64,000 nucleotides of DNA from Akkermansia sp. (GTDB lineage: Bacteria; Verrucomicrobiota; Verrucomicrobiia; Verrucomicrobiales; Akkermansiaceae), in assembly GCA_017415555.1 (NCBI GenBank), contig JAFQGF010000056.1:1-64000 (forward strand), read 5' to 3'. This document shows positions 41,595 to 49,992 of this stretch, piece by piece; within the stretch, counting starts at the first letter, position 1; each line of letters opens with the position of its first letter. Made by a program: the position numbers and the translations under genes. The notes under the pieces are model-generated. The model made no database searches. It saw only the letters and a list, made by a program, of their open reading frames with translations, and was not told the origin of the DNA.

Positions 41595-42108
41595 TGTCTT
41601 TCGGTTCAATGAAGAAAGTTTCCTTTTGCTGCAACTTCAAGCCAAGCTTGGTGAGGTTAGCCGTGCGCAGGTGGGCAGCCTTGATGGCGCTTTTGTTCAC
41701 TTCCGGCTCTTTCCAGATGAGCCAGAAACGTGCGAGCCGTGGGTATTTCTCGCGGATGTACTCAGCCACGCCCGCCCAATTTCTGCGCTTGCTGGCCAGT
41801 ACCAGAGAGGGCGCGGGGAAATTGAAGCCAAAGCGGGCCAGCGTGGTGGCTGCGGATTTTTTGCCTGCCTCAAAGAGCGCAGCGCGGTTTTCTGTAGCAT
41901 AGGCGGCGCAAGCGTCAGATATGCCGGCAAGTAATTCTTTCTTTGCCTTAATGGCCACCTCTGCGCGTTCGCGTACTTCCTGCAATTCCTTGTCGCGGTC
42001 TGCTTCCAGCCTGCGGATTTCCACGCTCAGCGTGGCTGCGGTGTCAACCTTGGCGAAGAATTCAGCCTCAGTTTCAATGCCTGTTTTCTGTGTTTTGATT
42101 CGTGCCAT
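41572..42108 (-). CDS. Gam-like host-nuclease inhibitor
   Basis: A 178-residue protein. Mu Gam binds DNA ends and shields them from RecBCD-type nucleases. The protein opens MARIKTQKTGIETEAEFF, then a long charged helix (RRLEADRDKELQEVRERAEVAIKAKKELL, about 31-60) and a C-terminal KAAHLRTANLTKLGLKLQQKETFFIEPK like Gam. The start at 42108 follows an A/C-rich, SD-free leader like the other phage genes. Confidence 0.8.
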   Translation of the reverse strand: MARIKTQKTGIETEAEFFAKVDTAATLSVEIRRLEADRDKELQEVRERAEVAIKAKKELLAGISDACAAYATENRAALFEAGKKSAATTLARFGFNFPAPSLVLASKRRNWAGVAEYIREKYPRLARFWLIWKEPEVNKSAIKAAHLRTANLTKLGLKLQQKETFFIEPKDNGTQSEQ

Positions 42109-42131
42109 AATGGTTTTGGTTGGGTTGGGGA

Positions 42132-42452
42132 TTAGGTAAGATCTGCAAGCACGGCAAGCGCACCAAGCTTGCCGGGAATAACGCCCCAAAAAGGATCTAC
42201 CGCGTCAAAGCCGCAACTTTGCAGCGTATCGCGCAGCTTGCGGCAGCAAGTCAATGCTGTTCCCTCTGTGCATGTGTACCACACCACAGCAAGCTTGGTG
42301 CCGTCTTTTTCAACACGCATGAGCCCGGCCTCTGATTTGTCACCGGTAAGGCGCAAAAGCGCGCGGTCAAGTCTGCCCATATCCTCGGGGCTTACGCTGT
42401 CCGCCGTCATGGCTTCCAGCATTTCAAAAGTTAAAAGTTCCACCTGTTGCAT
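42132..42452 (-). CDS. Small phage early protein
   Basis: 106 residues from Met at 42452 (MQQVELLTFEMLEAM). It is acidic at the N-terminus and has CTEGTALTCCRKLRDTLQSCGFDAVDP in the middle. It lies between the MuB-like and Gam-like genes in the leftward transcript. No family is recognised. Confidence 0.6.
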   Translation of the reverse strand: MQQVELLTFEMLEAMTADSVSPEDMGRLDRALLRLTGDKSEAGLMRVEKDGTKLAVVWYTCTEGTALTCCRKLRDTLQSCGFDAVDPFWGVIPGKLGALAVLADLT

Positions 42453-42471
42453 GATACTTTTTCGGTTGAGG

Positions 42472-43500
42472 TTAAACCAAGCCGTCAAGGCGTTTATTTG
42501 CACCGATAAAGCTTGCAATGGTGAAGCTCTTACCGTCACGTGCGGCAGCCCATGCAGCAAAGCGCAGGCGGCGAGTAAATCGGCCGATGCCTTGCTCTTG
42601 CGCAGTCACCACCACGTAGTCCAAATCTTTGGCGGCCGGGCTTGGCAAGCCGTATGCAGCCAACACGCGCAGCACGTCTGCCGTATCCATGCAATCAGGC
42701 AAGTTGAGAATCTCGCCGCGCCGCTCAAACTGCGAGAGAATGCCGGCAAGCTCAGCGGCCTTGCTTTCCATGGGGCTAAGCTGTTGCCCTGCCTTGTAAC
42801 CGGCAGCCATGCGGGTTGTGAAAATCTCAGTGGTGGCAATCACCATGCCTGCCCGGTTTTTGATGCAGTCGTAAAGCTCGCGCAAGTGTTCCCATACGCG
42901 GCAGCAATCCAGCCGCCCGGCGGTGGTAAAAGTCTGGTGGGCTTCATCTATAATGAAGAGATCGCCGGGGCGTGCCCAATCGGCCAGCGCGTCAATGGCG
43001 GCGCTGGCGTCCCATGTACCGGGCAGCCCGGCAGCCGCGAGCAGGCGGCGGCTCAGTTTGGAAACCGTGGGCGCAGTGGGCATGCGTACCATGATAACGC
43101 GGCCGGGCAACTCCGGGCGGCTCTTGTACTGTTCCAGCGCTTCCGTTTTGCCAATCTGCGTGCGACCCACCACCCATGTGAGGGAGGCGTCCCGTTGAGC
43201 CATTTTGCAAGCCGTCATAATGCGCCGGGCGATTTCCGTTTCAATGAAACCGATTCGCTTACCGCTCAGCACAGCCTCGAGGTATCGCTGCCGGGCCTCT
43301 TCCACCTTGGCAATGGCCGCAGTGAGGTTGCCCTCAAAGTTGCCGTTTTTGAGTTTCAGCACGGTGGTGGCGGTGAGCCCGGTTTGCTCTGCCACTTTGG
43401 CGGCGCTTGCGGTTTTGAGCTGTTCGCGCAGCCATGCCAGATTTACTTCACGGAGCAGGATTTCTTCCTGCTGATCCTTGGTAATTATTTCGTTTTTCAT
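42472..43500 (-). CDS. MuB-like AAA+ ATPase (transposition target factor)
   Basis: MuB binds target DNA with ATP and stimulates the transposase. The 342-residue protein has an N-terminal helix-turn-helix (AAKVAEQTGLTATTVLKLKNGNFEGN, 33-58), Walker A GRTQIGKT (113-119) and Walker B DLFIIDEAHQ (about 180). This is the MuB arrangement. It lies 27 nt after the transposase gene. Confidence 0.88.
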   Translation of the reverse strand: MKNEIITKDQQEEILLREVNLAWLREQLKTASAAKVAEQTGLTATTVLKLKNGNFEGNLTAAIAKVEEARQRYLEAVLSGKRIGFIETEIARRIMTACKMAQRDASLTWVVGRTQIGKTEALEQYKSRPELPGRVIMVRMPTAPTVSKLSRRLLAAAGLPGTWDASAAIDALADWARPGDLFIIDEAHQTFTTAGRLDCCRVWEHLRELYDCIKNRAGMVIATTEIFTTRMAAGYKAGQQLSPMESKAAELAGILSQFERRGEILNLPDCMDTADVLRVLAAYGLPSPAAKDLDYVVVTAQEQGIGRFTRRLRFAAWAAARDGKSFTIASFIGANKRLDGLV

Positions 43501-43527
43501 TTTGTTTGTTTATGGGGGGTAAAATGG

Positions 43528-45522
43528 TTAAATATCGAAGGGGTTTGCGCCGTAGCTGTCAAGATTGCGGCGCGGGGTTTCAGCGATGGCGCGGCGTTCA
43601 TAGCGGCGGGTGGTGCGCTCGCTTATTTCCACCACTTCACGGCGTGCAATGGCGAGCGGGTCAGCCGGTTCACCTTCCATGATTCGGAGGTTGTACTCAT
43701 TGAGCCCGGCGAGCTCGCGTTCCATGGGGGCCATATCGGTGCGCAGCTCTTCCAGCATATCGGCATTGCGTTTTTTATTGCGTGCCCATTGGCGGCGAAT
43801 GGCCTCTTCATCGTGGCGGGGTGCGGCCTGTATCTGCCGGGCAATACCAAGCAGGCGGTTGCCGGCGTCAAACACAAACAGCTTGTCCGGTGCAAAGGGG
43901 TTTACAATGCCCGTGAGCCCGTCTTCCTTGTAGCGGATTTCTCTTTCATAGCCTCGCCCGTCAATGATGCGGGTTTCGTACCACAAATCCTGCCCGCAAA
44001 GTTCGCCGTCCTTATCTCGCCACACGAACTTTGCACCGTCACGCCTCAGCGGTCTGCGCAGGCGTTTTGAGGTAGTCAGCAACATGGCGCATTGCTCAGC
44101 GGTAAAGCGGCGCAATTTATTGCCCGGTTGCTGCATGGCGGTGTCCCACGCTTCATCGGGGCTCATGCGGCGCAGGCGGCGGCAGGCGGGCGGCAACTGT
44201 GCCACAAATTCAACCATGCCGGGATTATTGGCAATGCGGGCAATGGGGCCCCAATTTCCTTCCGCCGGATTAAGGCTGAATTCCGGCAGGCAAAAGCCGC
44301 ATTCTTCCCACCCTTCCAGCGCGTGATCACAGCGCGCATTTATCATGGCTACCACCTTGTTAATTTCCTGATTCAGTTCAAGGAAAGATGGCAAGTGGTG
44401 GTTCAAGCGGGCGGCTTTATCAATGGGCAAATCAAGCGCATGTTTCAGCAGCTTTTTTTCCGCTTCAATGATGCCGTGCAAGGTCTCCGGCGGTTGGCGG
44501 TCTTTACCCACAGAGCCGGGGCCATAGCAAATCGTGTTGTGAAAGAGATTATGCCAGCTTTCGATGTGTGCTTTATGGTTGGGGTTGCCCACGGCGCGGC
44601 CACCGTAGCCACCCAGCACCGCCTGCTTGGCACCTATCATGCCGGAGCGGTCAACGCGTATCATGCCGCCGCTCATGGCAGCGAGCAGCTCTTCCAGCTC
44701 CGGGCTGATTGCGGCCGTGCCGTTTTCCACCACAAAGGTGGTGCCGCGCTCTGCATTGTAACCATAAGTCATGAGCAGATCACAAACCACAAGCAACATT
44801 TCATCACCATTGAGGTAGACGTGGGTGCCGTCTTTTCTGGTGTGGCGGAACTTGGTTCCGTAACTCAAACGGCGGCCGGTGTAAAAATCCAGCGTGCCGA
44901 TTTGGAAGCAGCGGTCAATTTCGTTCCCGTAGTAGGACAGGCGGTCAACCCATACGTCATCGAAGAAAACGAAGGCAAGCGGCCAGCTACCCACCCGCGT
45001 GGTGAAGGTCTGCGCCATAAGCGGCTTGGCTTGGCGCAAGCCCTTGCGGTAGATGGCAAGCTCTTTTTTAGGCGGCAGCAGTTTGGCAAGGTTGGGAAAG
45101 CTCCACCCCTGCGGCAAGCTGTTGCGTTTGTAGTTTTTCTCATAGCCGGGGATGGTTTCGCCTGCGTACCACATTTCAAGCAGTCTTTTGTAGGCGGCTT
45201 TTGTGCTGCGTTGGGAATTGGCCACCATAGCGCGCCAAAAGCTCAGGAAGCGCGGATTTTTCACCGCAGAGCGCGGGGCCTTGCGCCCCGCCTTGCGGCC
45301 GTCCAGCAGAGCCTCGCTGCCGTCTTTTTTCCAAGCAAGGAATTTTCTTTCCATAGTCTTTACGGATATGTTCACGCCGTGCGCTGCAAGGTACTTCACG
45401 CCCCAATCGTAGGCTTCACCACGTACGGCGAAGTCCTGCACGTGCTTACAGACGTGTTCCAACAGCACGGCAGTGGTGCGCTCCTCAATATCAATCGGCA
45501 ATTCTGCCAAGTAGCTTGTCAT
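43528..45522 (-). CDS. MuA-type DDE transposase with altered catalytic triad
   Basis: The 664-residue protein joins phage ends to target DNA. N-terminal DNA-binding parts precede an RNase H-like core. The likely residues are D188/D189 in FFDDVWVDRL, E266 in VVENGTAAI where an Asp is expected, and E321 in NPNHKAHIESWHNLF. A C-terminal basic and coiled segment follows (about 585-650), the region that in MuA contacts MuB. The reading frame is intact and the length matches MuA (663). Confidence 0.9.
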   Translation of the reverse strand: MTSYLAELPIDIEERTTAVLLEHVCKHVQDFAVRGEAYDWGVKYLAAHGVNISVKTMERKFLAWKKDGSEALLDGRKAGRKAPRSAVKNPRFLSFWRAMVANSQRSTKAAYKRLLEMWYAGETIPGYEKNYKRNSLPQGWSFPNLAKLLPPKKELAIYRKGLRQAKPLMAQTFTTRVGSWPLAFVFFDDVWVDRLSYYGNEIDRCFQIGTLDFYTGRRLSYGTKFRHTRKDGTHVYLNGDEMLLVVCDLLMTYGYNAERGTTFVVENGTAAISPELEELLAAMSGGMIRVDRSGMIGAKQAVLGGYGGRAVGNPNHKAHIESWHNLFHNTICYGPGSVGKDRQPPETLHGIIEAEKKLLKHALDLPIDKAARLNHHLPSFLELNQEINKVVAMINARCDHALEGWEECGFCLPEFSLNPAEGNWGPIARIANNPGMVEFVAQLPPACRRLRRMSPDEAWDTAMQQPGNKLRRFTAEQCAMLLTTSKRLRRPLRRDGAKFVWRDKDGELCGQDLWYETRIIDGRGYEREIRYKEDGLTGIVNPFAPDKLFVFDAGNRLLGIARQIQAAPRHDEEAIRRQWARNKKRNADMLEELRTDMAPMERELAGLNEYNLRIMEGEPADPLAIARREVVEISERTTRRYERRAIAETPRRNLDSYGANPFDI

Positions 45523-45546
45523 GGCACAGAGTTTGGGTTAATGGGG

Positions 45547-46452
45547 TTATGCGTTGAGTTCGCGGCGTGCTGCTGCCAGCAGCTCTTCCAGCTTGGAGAT
45601 TACCGCCTCACGGCTGTTGCGGTTCATGTTGCGCCAATCGTGCTGAATGATGACTTCCCAACCGGCCAGCCACTTACTGGTGGCGGCCCATGCGTTTTCT
45701 GCCAATTCATCCACACTCATCAGCCCGGCGGCGGGGTTTTCATCCTGCATGGTAATGGCGGGCTTATCGGGAGCGGGCAGCATGGAGAGATCGGCAATAA
45801 ACTTGTTCAGGCTGGTAGCGTCACCCGCGAGCTGTTCCAGTACCGGCAGCGTGGCCGCTCGCCGTCCTTCCAGCATATCGCGAAGTTGAGCAGCAAGCAC
45901 GCCGGTGAGGTTGCACTGTTTGGCACGGTTGGCCACCAGCGTGGCAACGGCGATGTACTTGTCGGCGGTCTTGCGGGTGAAGGCAAAGCAACCCGGGCCG
46001 GTTTTACCAAAGCGCTTGCCCCATGTACCATGGGCACCAGTGCGCTTGACTTCATCCAGCACAAAGCCCAATGCCACGCACTGCGATATATTGCGTTTGA
46101 TGAGGTCTACCAGCGCCTCATTATTCTTGCGGCAGCGTTTTTCCAGATTGTTGGCCATGGCGATGGCTTCCTCTGTGCTCAGGCCAAGAGTTATGCTTTC
46201 CACCGTTTCGACAGCCGGCGGCTCTGTGGTTTCTGCGGTGTCCGACTCTGCGGTCACGTCTATGATTTCGCTGCCTGCGTTTTCCTCAAAGGGAAACACA
46301 GTTTGCCCACGGGCGGCGCGCAGGTCTGACTCTGTAACGTCAGCCACGCAGGTTTTGCCCATGGCAATCAGGTTGGCAGTGGTGCTTTCCCCGTATTCCT
46401 GCACCATGACAAGGCGGGCCGGGGCCGATATTGTTTGTGTATTATTGTTCAT
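45547..46452 (-). CDS. Phage early protein with DUF3102-like core
   Basis: The 301-residue protein has an acidic linker (about 60-90). Its core, QCVALGFVLDEVKRTGAHGTWGKRF and FTRKTADKYIAVATLVAN (about 125-170), recalls DUF3102-type proteins of mobile elements. The ending is a charged helix. It precedes the transposase gene in the leftward transcript by 24 nt. The function is unknown; a DNA-binding role is plausible. Confidence 0.65.
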   Translation of the reverse strand: MNNNTQTISAPARLVMVQEYGESTTANLIAMGKTCVADVTESDLRAARGQTVFPFEENAGSEIIDVTAESDTAETTEPPAVETVESITLGLSTEEAIAMANNLEKRCRKNNEALVDLIKRNISQCVALGFVLDEVKRTGAHGTWGKRFGKTGPGCFAFTRKTADKYIAVATLVANRAKQCNLTGVLAAQLRDMLEGRRAATLPVLEQLAGDATSLNKFIADLSMLPAPDKPAITMQDENPAAGLMSVDELAENAWAATSKWLAGWEVIIQHDWRNMNRNSREAVISKLEELLAAARRELNA

Positions 46453-46684
46453 TGTGATTGATTTGGTTGATAAGAGCGCGGCGCATTTTACGCAGCGCGG
46501 TTTGAGTGATGCGGAAAAGCTGAATGCGGCTCACGCCCATGATGGTTGCCACTACCTCTTCCGGATCCCCGCCGCAGGGCATGGGCGGCAAGCCGGCACG
46601 GCGGCGGAACTCCGGCACGCTCAGCAGGGCCACGGCGATGGCCTGCTCGCGTTCGCGCTCGCGCTGTTGGCGGCTTTTGCTCAT
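46442..46684 (-). CDS. Sigma-70 region 4-like small DNA-binding protein
   Basis: An 80-residue protein. The C-terminal half (VVATIMGVSRIQLFRITQTALRKMRRAL) closely follows the region 4.2 helix-turn-helix of sigma-70 factors (GVSRERVRQIEKKALRKLR type). There is no room for regions 1-3. It overlaps the next gene by 11 nt. It could redirect host RNA polymerase or act as an activator like Mor/C of Mu. Confidence 0.65.
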   Translation of the reverse strand: MSKSRQQREREREQAIAVALLSVPEFRRRAGLPPMPCGGDPEEVVATIMGVSRIQLFRITQTALRKMRRALINQINHNEQ

Positions 46685-46695
46685 GTGGGAGAAAA

Positions 46696-46923
46696 TCAGA
46701 ATGCGCCACGTGTGTGGCAGGTGGCAAATTCATGAGTTGGCGGCAAGGTGTTTTCCGGTGCTTCCCATTCCGGGCATTCCGGTGAGAATCCGCTGTGTGG
46801 GTATTCCGGTGCGTCCCAATGCTCCGCCACATGAGCCACCACGAAGGGCAGGCACATGAGGGCAAAGAGGAACAGCAGGAAGTAGAAGAGGAAGCGCAGC
46901 AGCTCCAAGAGGTCATCGAACAT
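46696..46923 (-). CDS. Small membrane protein
   Basis: 75 residues. A strongly hydrophobic helix (LLRFLFYFLLFLFALMCLPFVVAHVA, about 8-33) is followed by a Pro/Glu-rich tail with a Cys and His. It lies between phage early genes in the same orientation. It is unrecognised; superinfection exclusion or inhibition of host membrane functions is possible. Confidence 0.5.
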   Translation of the reverse strand: MFDDLLELLRFLFYFLLFLFALMCLPFVVAHVAEHWDAPEYPHSGFSPECPEWEAPENTLPPTHEFATCHTRGAF

Positions 46924-46946
46924 GGGCGGGCGGCAGGGCTACGGAT

Positions 46947-47543
46947 TCAGCGGGCGGCGTGGGTAGGTTCCGGCAGGGTAAAGCCCGGCGTGGGCTCTGC
47001 ACTCTCTGCCTTGCGTATGTAATAGCTGCAATGCACTTCAAAGCGGGTGAGCGCTTCCGTGCTTGCCGGGTCTTCCGGTAAACCGGGCACCAGCAGGGTT
47101 TTGTTGTCGTATGCCAAGCGGCAGAATACACCAAGGGTGCGGCGGTAGTGCTTGCTGCCTGCAAGGTGGCGCAGCACGGGCAGCGTGCCCTCCGGCTCTG
47201 TGGCGCTGAATACCAGCTCGCCGCTGGCATAGCACCACGCAATCATTTTCGGTTTCTGTTTCATTTCGTTTGTTGGAGTGGGTTTTGGTGGGAGGATAGG
47301 GGATGTGGTGATCAATCTTTTGCGCATTTTTTCAGTAAGCAACAAGTACCAATTCTGAGGTGGAATGCTCGGTGTGCCTCGCTGCCAGCGTTTGAACAGG
47401 AAACGCAGCTCAGCGGCAGTCACCAATTCCTCTGTTATAGTGTAGTGCTCCATAAGCAGGCAGCGAAGCTCTGCCGCTGCCTGCTCGTAGGCTGTGGCGC
47501 AACGCGGTTCAACATCCTGCCATGCGCAGAATAGTTTGCGCAT
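46947..47543 (-). CDS. Phage early protein (start uncertain)
   Basis: 198 residues from Met 47543. An in-frame ATG at 47264 (MKQKPKMIAW) is preceded by the CAACAAACGAA-type leader seen before other phage genes and would give 105 residues. The first part (CATAYEQAAAELRCLLMEHYTITEELVTAAELRFLF) is helical. The second part has RRTLGVFCRLAYDNKTLLVPG. Either one gene or two in-frame products. The family is unknown. Confidence 0.5.
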   Translation of the reverse strand: MRKLFCAWQDVEPRCATAYEQAAAELRCLLMEHYTITEELVTAAELRFLFKRWQRGTPSIPPQNWYLLLTEKMRKRLITTSPILPPKPTPTNEMKQKPKMIAWCYASGELVFSATEPEGTLPVLRHLAGSKHYRRTLGVFCRLAYDNKTLLVPGLPEDPASTEALTRFEVHCSYYIRKAESAEPTPGFTLPEPTHAAR

Positions 47544-47587
47544 GTGCGAAAGAATGCAAAAATCTATATAGCAAAGTTCCATGGCAA

Positions 47588-47923
47588 TTATGCAGAGGGG
47601 CAATGGTTCATGGCTCCGGCAGCGGTGCGGATGGCCGCTGCCATGCGGTTGATTTCCGCTTCCAGCTCATGCGCAATCTTGCTTTCATGGAAGGGGCGGG
47701 CAAAGGCGGCGAATGTTTCGCATTCCTGCATTTCGTACTTGTAGGCACTCACCCACCGGCTGAGCTTGGAAAAGATGATAAGCCCGGTTTCCTTTTCCAG
47801 TTTCCACAGCGCGCAAAATACGTCTTTATCCGTATTCGGTAGCGCCATGTACAGGGCCTCTGCGTGGGTGAATTCGTTGGCGTACTGCTCGCCAACACGG
47901 GCGGTGAATTCTTGCTGGTTCAT
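47588..47923 (-). CDS. Phage early protein, helical
   Basis: 111 residues, MNQQEFTARVGEQYANEFTHAEALYMALP, mostly helical and acidic. Second gene of the leftward early transcript after the small regulator. No family is recognised. Confidence 0.55.
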   Translation of the reverse strand: MNQQEFTARVGEQYANEFTHAEALYMALPNTDKDVFCALWKLEKETGLIIFSKLSRWVSAYKYEMQECETFAAFARPFHESKIAHELEAEINRMAAAIRTAAGAMNHCPSA

Positions 47924-47944
47924 TATGTTTGCAGGTTGGGTGGG

Positions 47945-48148
47945 TTAAGAGTGCAAAATCTCGCGTAAAGTGAGCCTGCGTTGAGGTAATGCGACTAAAC
48001 GAGCCATTAAAGACTTGCTTTGCCGTTCACCGCGCAACACACATGAAACGTGGGTCGGAGATACTTTCAACACCTTTGCTGCTTGGCGTATAGTGTAGCC
48101 GCGCGCGTAAAGTTCGTTACTGTTCATTTTTTGCGATTGATTATCCAT
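47945..48148 (-). CDS. Ner/Cro-like small regulator
   Basis: 67 residues from Met 48148 (MDNQSQKMNSNELYARG); Met 48127 is an alternative. A helix-turn-helix is clear in YTIRQAAKVLKVSPTHVSCVLRG. It is the first early gene and is transcribed divergently from the XRE repressor, the position of Mu Ner. It probably controls the early promoter. Confidence 0.7.
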   Translation of the reverse strand: MDNQSQKMNSNELYARGYTIRQAAKVLKVSPTHVSCVLRGERQSKSLMARLVALPQRRLTLREILHS

Positions 48149-48236
48149 AAGAAATTTGATAGTATCGTGTAACGCGGTATTCTTAACCGCTCCACAGGTG
48201 AAAATAAACCAAATTAACCAGCAAGTCAAGAATAAA
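48149..48236. promoter_or_regulatory. Early/repressor control region of the prophage
   Basis: 88 bp between divergent regulator genes. GTGTAACGCGG at 48167-48177 recurs exactly at 48645-48655, just after the repressor gene, and as GTGTAACGTG at 40355-40364 near the left end. These are good operator candidates. Confidence 0.5.
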
Positions 48237-48644
48237 ATGGATAATTCTGCTATTTTATTGGATAATTTACGGGAGCTAGTGAAGAACAGCGGCAGGTCTC
48301 AAAAGGAGCTTGCCGCTGATGCTGGTATTACACCCGTTACCCTTAATCGTTGGCTACAAGGAAAAAGAGAGCCAAGAGAAGAAGAGCTTACCCGGCTTTT
48401 GGGCGTGCTGGGCGTGAGTGCTGAAATTATCCGCAAGTCGGATAATTTAACCAAGGAAGGGCAGCCCACGGATACATTGGAAGCGTGGAAAGCACGTGCG
48501 CTGCGTGCAGAAAGCGAGCTTGCCGTACTTAAAGGTAGCAGTGGGCCTTATGAGGGAATGACAGCAGAAGAATATCTTGCTCGCTTGCATTCTAGCATGC
48601 GATTTGTGCTTTCATTTATTACAAAGGAAACTTTTACGCCGTAA
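48237..48644 (+). CDS. XRE-family phage repressor
   Basis: 135 residues. The helix-turn-helix is RSQKELAADAGITPVTLNRWLQGKREP (about 18-44), followed by a helical C-terminal part (WKARALRAESELAVLKG) that may dimerise. No peptidase catalytic residues of LexA-type repressors are seen. It is divergent from the early genes, so it is the likely lysogeny repressor. Confidence 0.8.
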   Translation: MDNSAILLDNLRELVKNSGRSQKELAADAGITPVTLNRWLQGKREPREEELTRLLGVLGVSAEIIRKSDNLTKEGQPTDTLEAWKARALRAESELAVLKGSSGPYEGMTAEEYLARLHSSMRFVLSFITKETFTP

Positions 48645-48655
48645 GTGTAACGCGG
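48645..48655 (+). promoter_or_regulatory. Second copy of the candidate operator
   Basis: GTGTAACGCGG, identical to 48167-48177. It overlaps the last base of the repressor stop codon and lies upstream of the AT-rich gene at 48710. Confidence 0.45.
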
Positions 48656-48709
48656 CACATTTGGGAACCGGGTTACAAATGGCAGAACTGATAATAGAAC
48701 AGGTAAAAT

Positions 48710-49351
48710 ATGACCCAATGGAGAAAATCGTACGATGTTACCAGAACAGAGCGCTGGGTGTTTGTCTTGGCATTGGCAAGGGTTGCTCGGTGCCGTTATG
48801 ATGATGAATTGATGGAATGCAGCCGTGAAAATGACCTTGAATGGTACTCGCAGAGTTTAACAAAAATTGATAATGTTTTGACGTCTGAGAAGATTTCAAA
48901 AACGATGAGAGAAATTTGGGCGACTCTCTTTCAAAAAGGTTATTTCCCCGATATTCCAAACTCGCAAGGGTTGGGGGTTAGTTTAAGGCTTTTATTTTTA
49001 GAAGATATTGCAAGAAGTTTATTGAGGGTAGAATTACCAGATCAGAGCCGCTGTTTCGTTGATACAATAATGAAAAAAATGACGTTGTATTACCGAAAAA
49101 GCATGGATGCGCTCATTGAAGGAATGACAACGAAAGCGTGGAAGTATATTGGAGCTGATTGGCTGATGGAAAAAATAGGCCTGACAAGTAATTATCTTGA
49201 TATTCCCCCGGCCGCAATTCCTGAGAATTACTCAAGAAGCGTCCAAGATACAGAGAAATTATTGTCAGAAATGCTGTTGGCGCAACCTTCACAGCCCAAT
49301 CTAACCACGTCAAGAAGATTGGTGGATGTGTTCAATGCATGTTTACCCTGA
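48710..49351 (+). CDS. AT-rich prophage accessory protein (moron candidate)
   Basis: A 213-residue cytoplasmic, helical protein without a recognised family: MTQWRKSYDVTRTERWVFVL, SLTKIDNVLTSEKISKTMREIW, YRKSMDALIEGMTTKAWKYIG. Base composition is clearly more AT-rich than the phage genes around it. It has its own terminator and lies next to the repressor, a place where lysogenic-conversion or defence genes often sit. Confidence 0.6.
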   Translation: MTQWRKSYDVTRTERWVFVLALARVARCRYDDELMECSRENDLEWYSQSLTKIDNVLTSEKISKTMREIWATLFQKGYFPDIPNSQGLGVSLRLLFLEDIARSLLRVELPDQSRCFVDTIMKKMTLYYRKSMDALIEGMTTKAWKYIGADWLMEKIGLTSNYLDIPPAAIPENYSRSVQDTEKLLSEMLLAQPSQPNLTTSRRLVDVFNACLP

Positions 49352-49352
49352 T

Positions 49353-49386
49353 TTCCCCGCCCCGGAGCCCGCCGGGGCTTTTTTAT
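49353..49386 (+). terminator. Terminator of the accessory gene
   Basis: GCCCCGG pairs with CCGGGGC and is followed by T6. Confidence 0.8.
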
Positions 49387-49396
49387 TGCCTACCGC

Positions 49397-49651
49397 TCAG
49401 AAGAGTTCAAGCTGAGTGAGCTTGGCCTGAGTGTCTTCATAGTCTTGGCGGGCGTGGGTGATGCGGGATTTTTGGACAGCGGCAAGGGCTATTTCATCCA
49501 CCAGCCACATGCGGCCGCGCTGGCCGCGCGGTTTCCATGCCACCAAATCGCCGGCAGCAATCATCCGCCGGACTTGGGATTCTGAATAACGGAGGGCGGC
49601 GGCAGCTTGCGCCACGGTGATGCCCTTTGGCATGCTGAGACTCTTAACCAT
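49397..49651 (-). CDS. Excisionase/MerR-like helix-turn-helix protein
   Basis: 84 residues from Met 49651 (MVKSLSMPKGITVAQAAAALRYSESQVRRMIAAGDLVAWKPRG). The HTH_17-type pattern and the SESQVRRMIAAGDL helix mark the excisionase/DNA-binding family. The longer upstream frame is repeat-derived (YARYSRYARY) and rejected. Convergent with the accessory gene. Confidence 0.75.
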   Translation of the reverse strand: MVKSLSMPKGITVAQAAAALRYSESQVRRMIAAGDLVAWKPRGQRGRMWLVDEIALAAVQKSRITHARQDYEDTQAKLTQLELF

Positions 49652-49785
49652 GGGGCTATTGTAGCACAGGTGGGAGCGGATGTTACATGGAAAGTGTGAC
49701 TTTTTTTCAAAAAAGTTGAAAATATGGGGATTTATGCGCGTGGTGGCGCATAAATGTGCAGATTGCGGGCACGGGGTAAAATAGC

Positions 49786-49830
49786 GCGCATAACGTGAAT
49801 AACGCGCATAGCGCGCATAATGCGCATAAC
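49786..49830. repeat. Five tandem 9-bp repeats
   Basis: GCGCATAAC, GTGAATAAC, GCGCATAGC, GCGCATAAT, GCGCATAAC in direct series. They lie in the 340-bp gene-free gap (49652-49992) between the HTH gene and the amidase gene, which otherwise holds only AT-rich sequence. They look like binding sites for a regulator or transposase. Confidence 0.8.
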
Positions 49831-49992
49831 GAAGTAACATGGGGCAGCGGTGGTGATATATTGCGTGGCACAGAGCAGTATTGCTTTTTCATTTTGTTTG
49901 TGAAATGGCCGCCCGGTGGCAGATTCTTAACCATACAACACCCACCGGGCGGCAAACAAACAGACAGCGCAAAACACGAGAGCAAACACGGA

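Noticed and set aside
49786-49830. A CRISPR-like or coding repeat at the 9-bp iterons
   Set aside because: The units are contiguous without spacers. The translated YAR/SRYAR pattern is a by-product of the 9-bp period.
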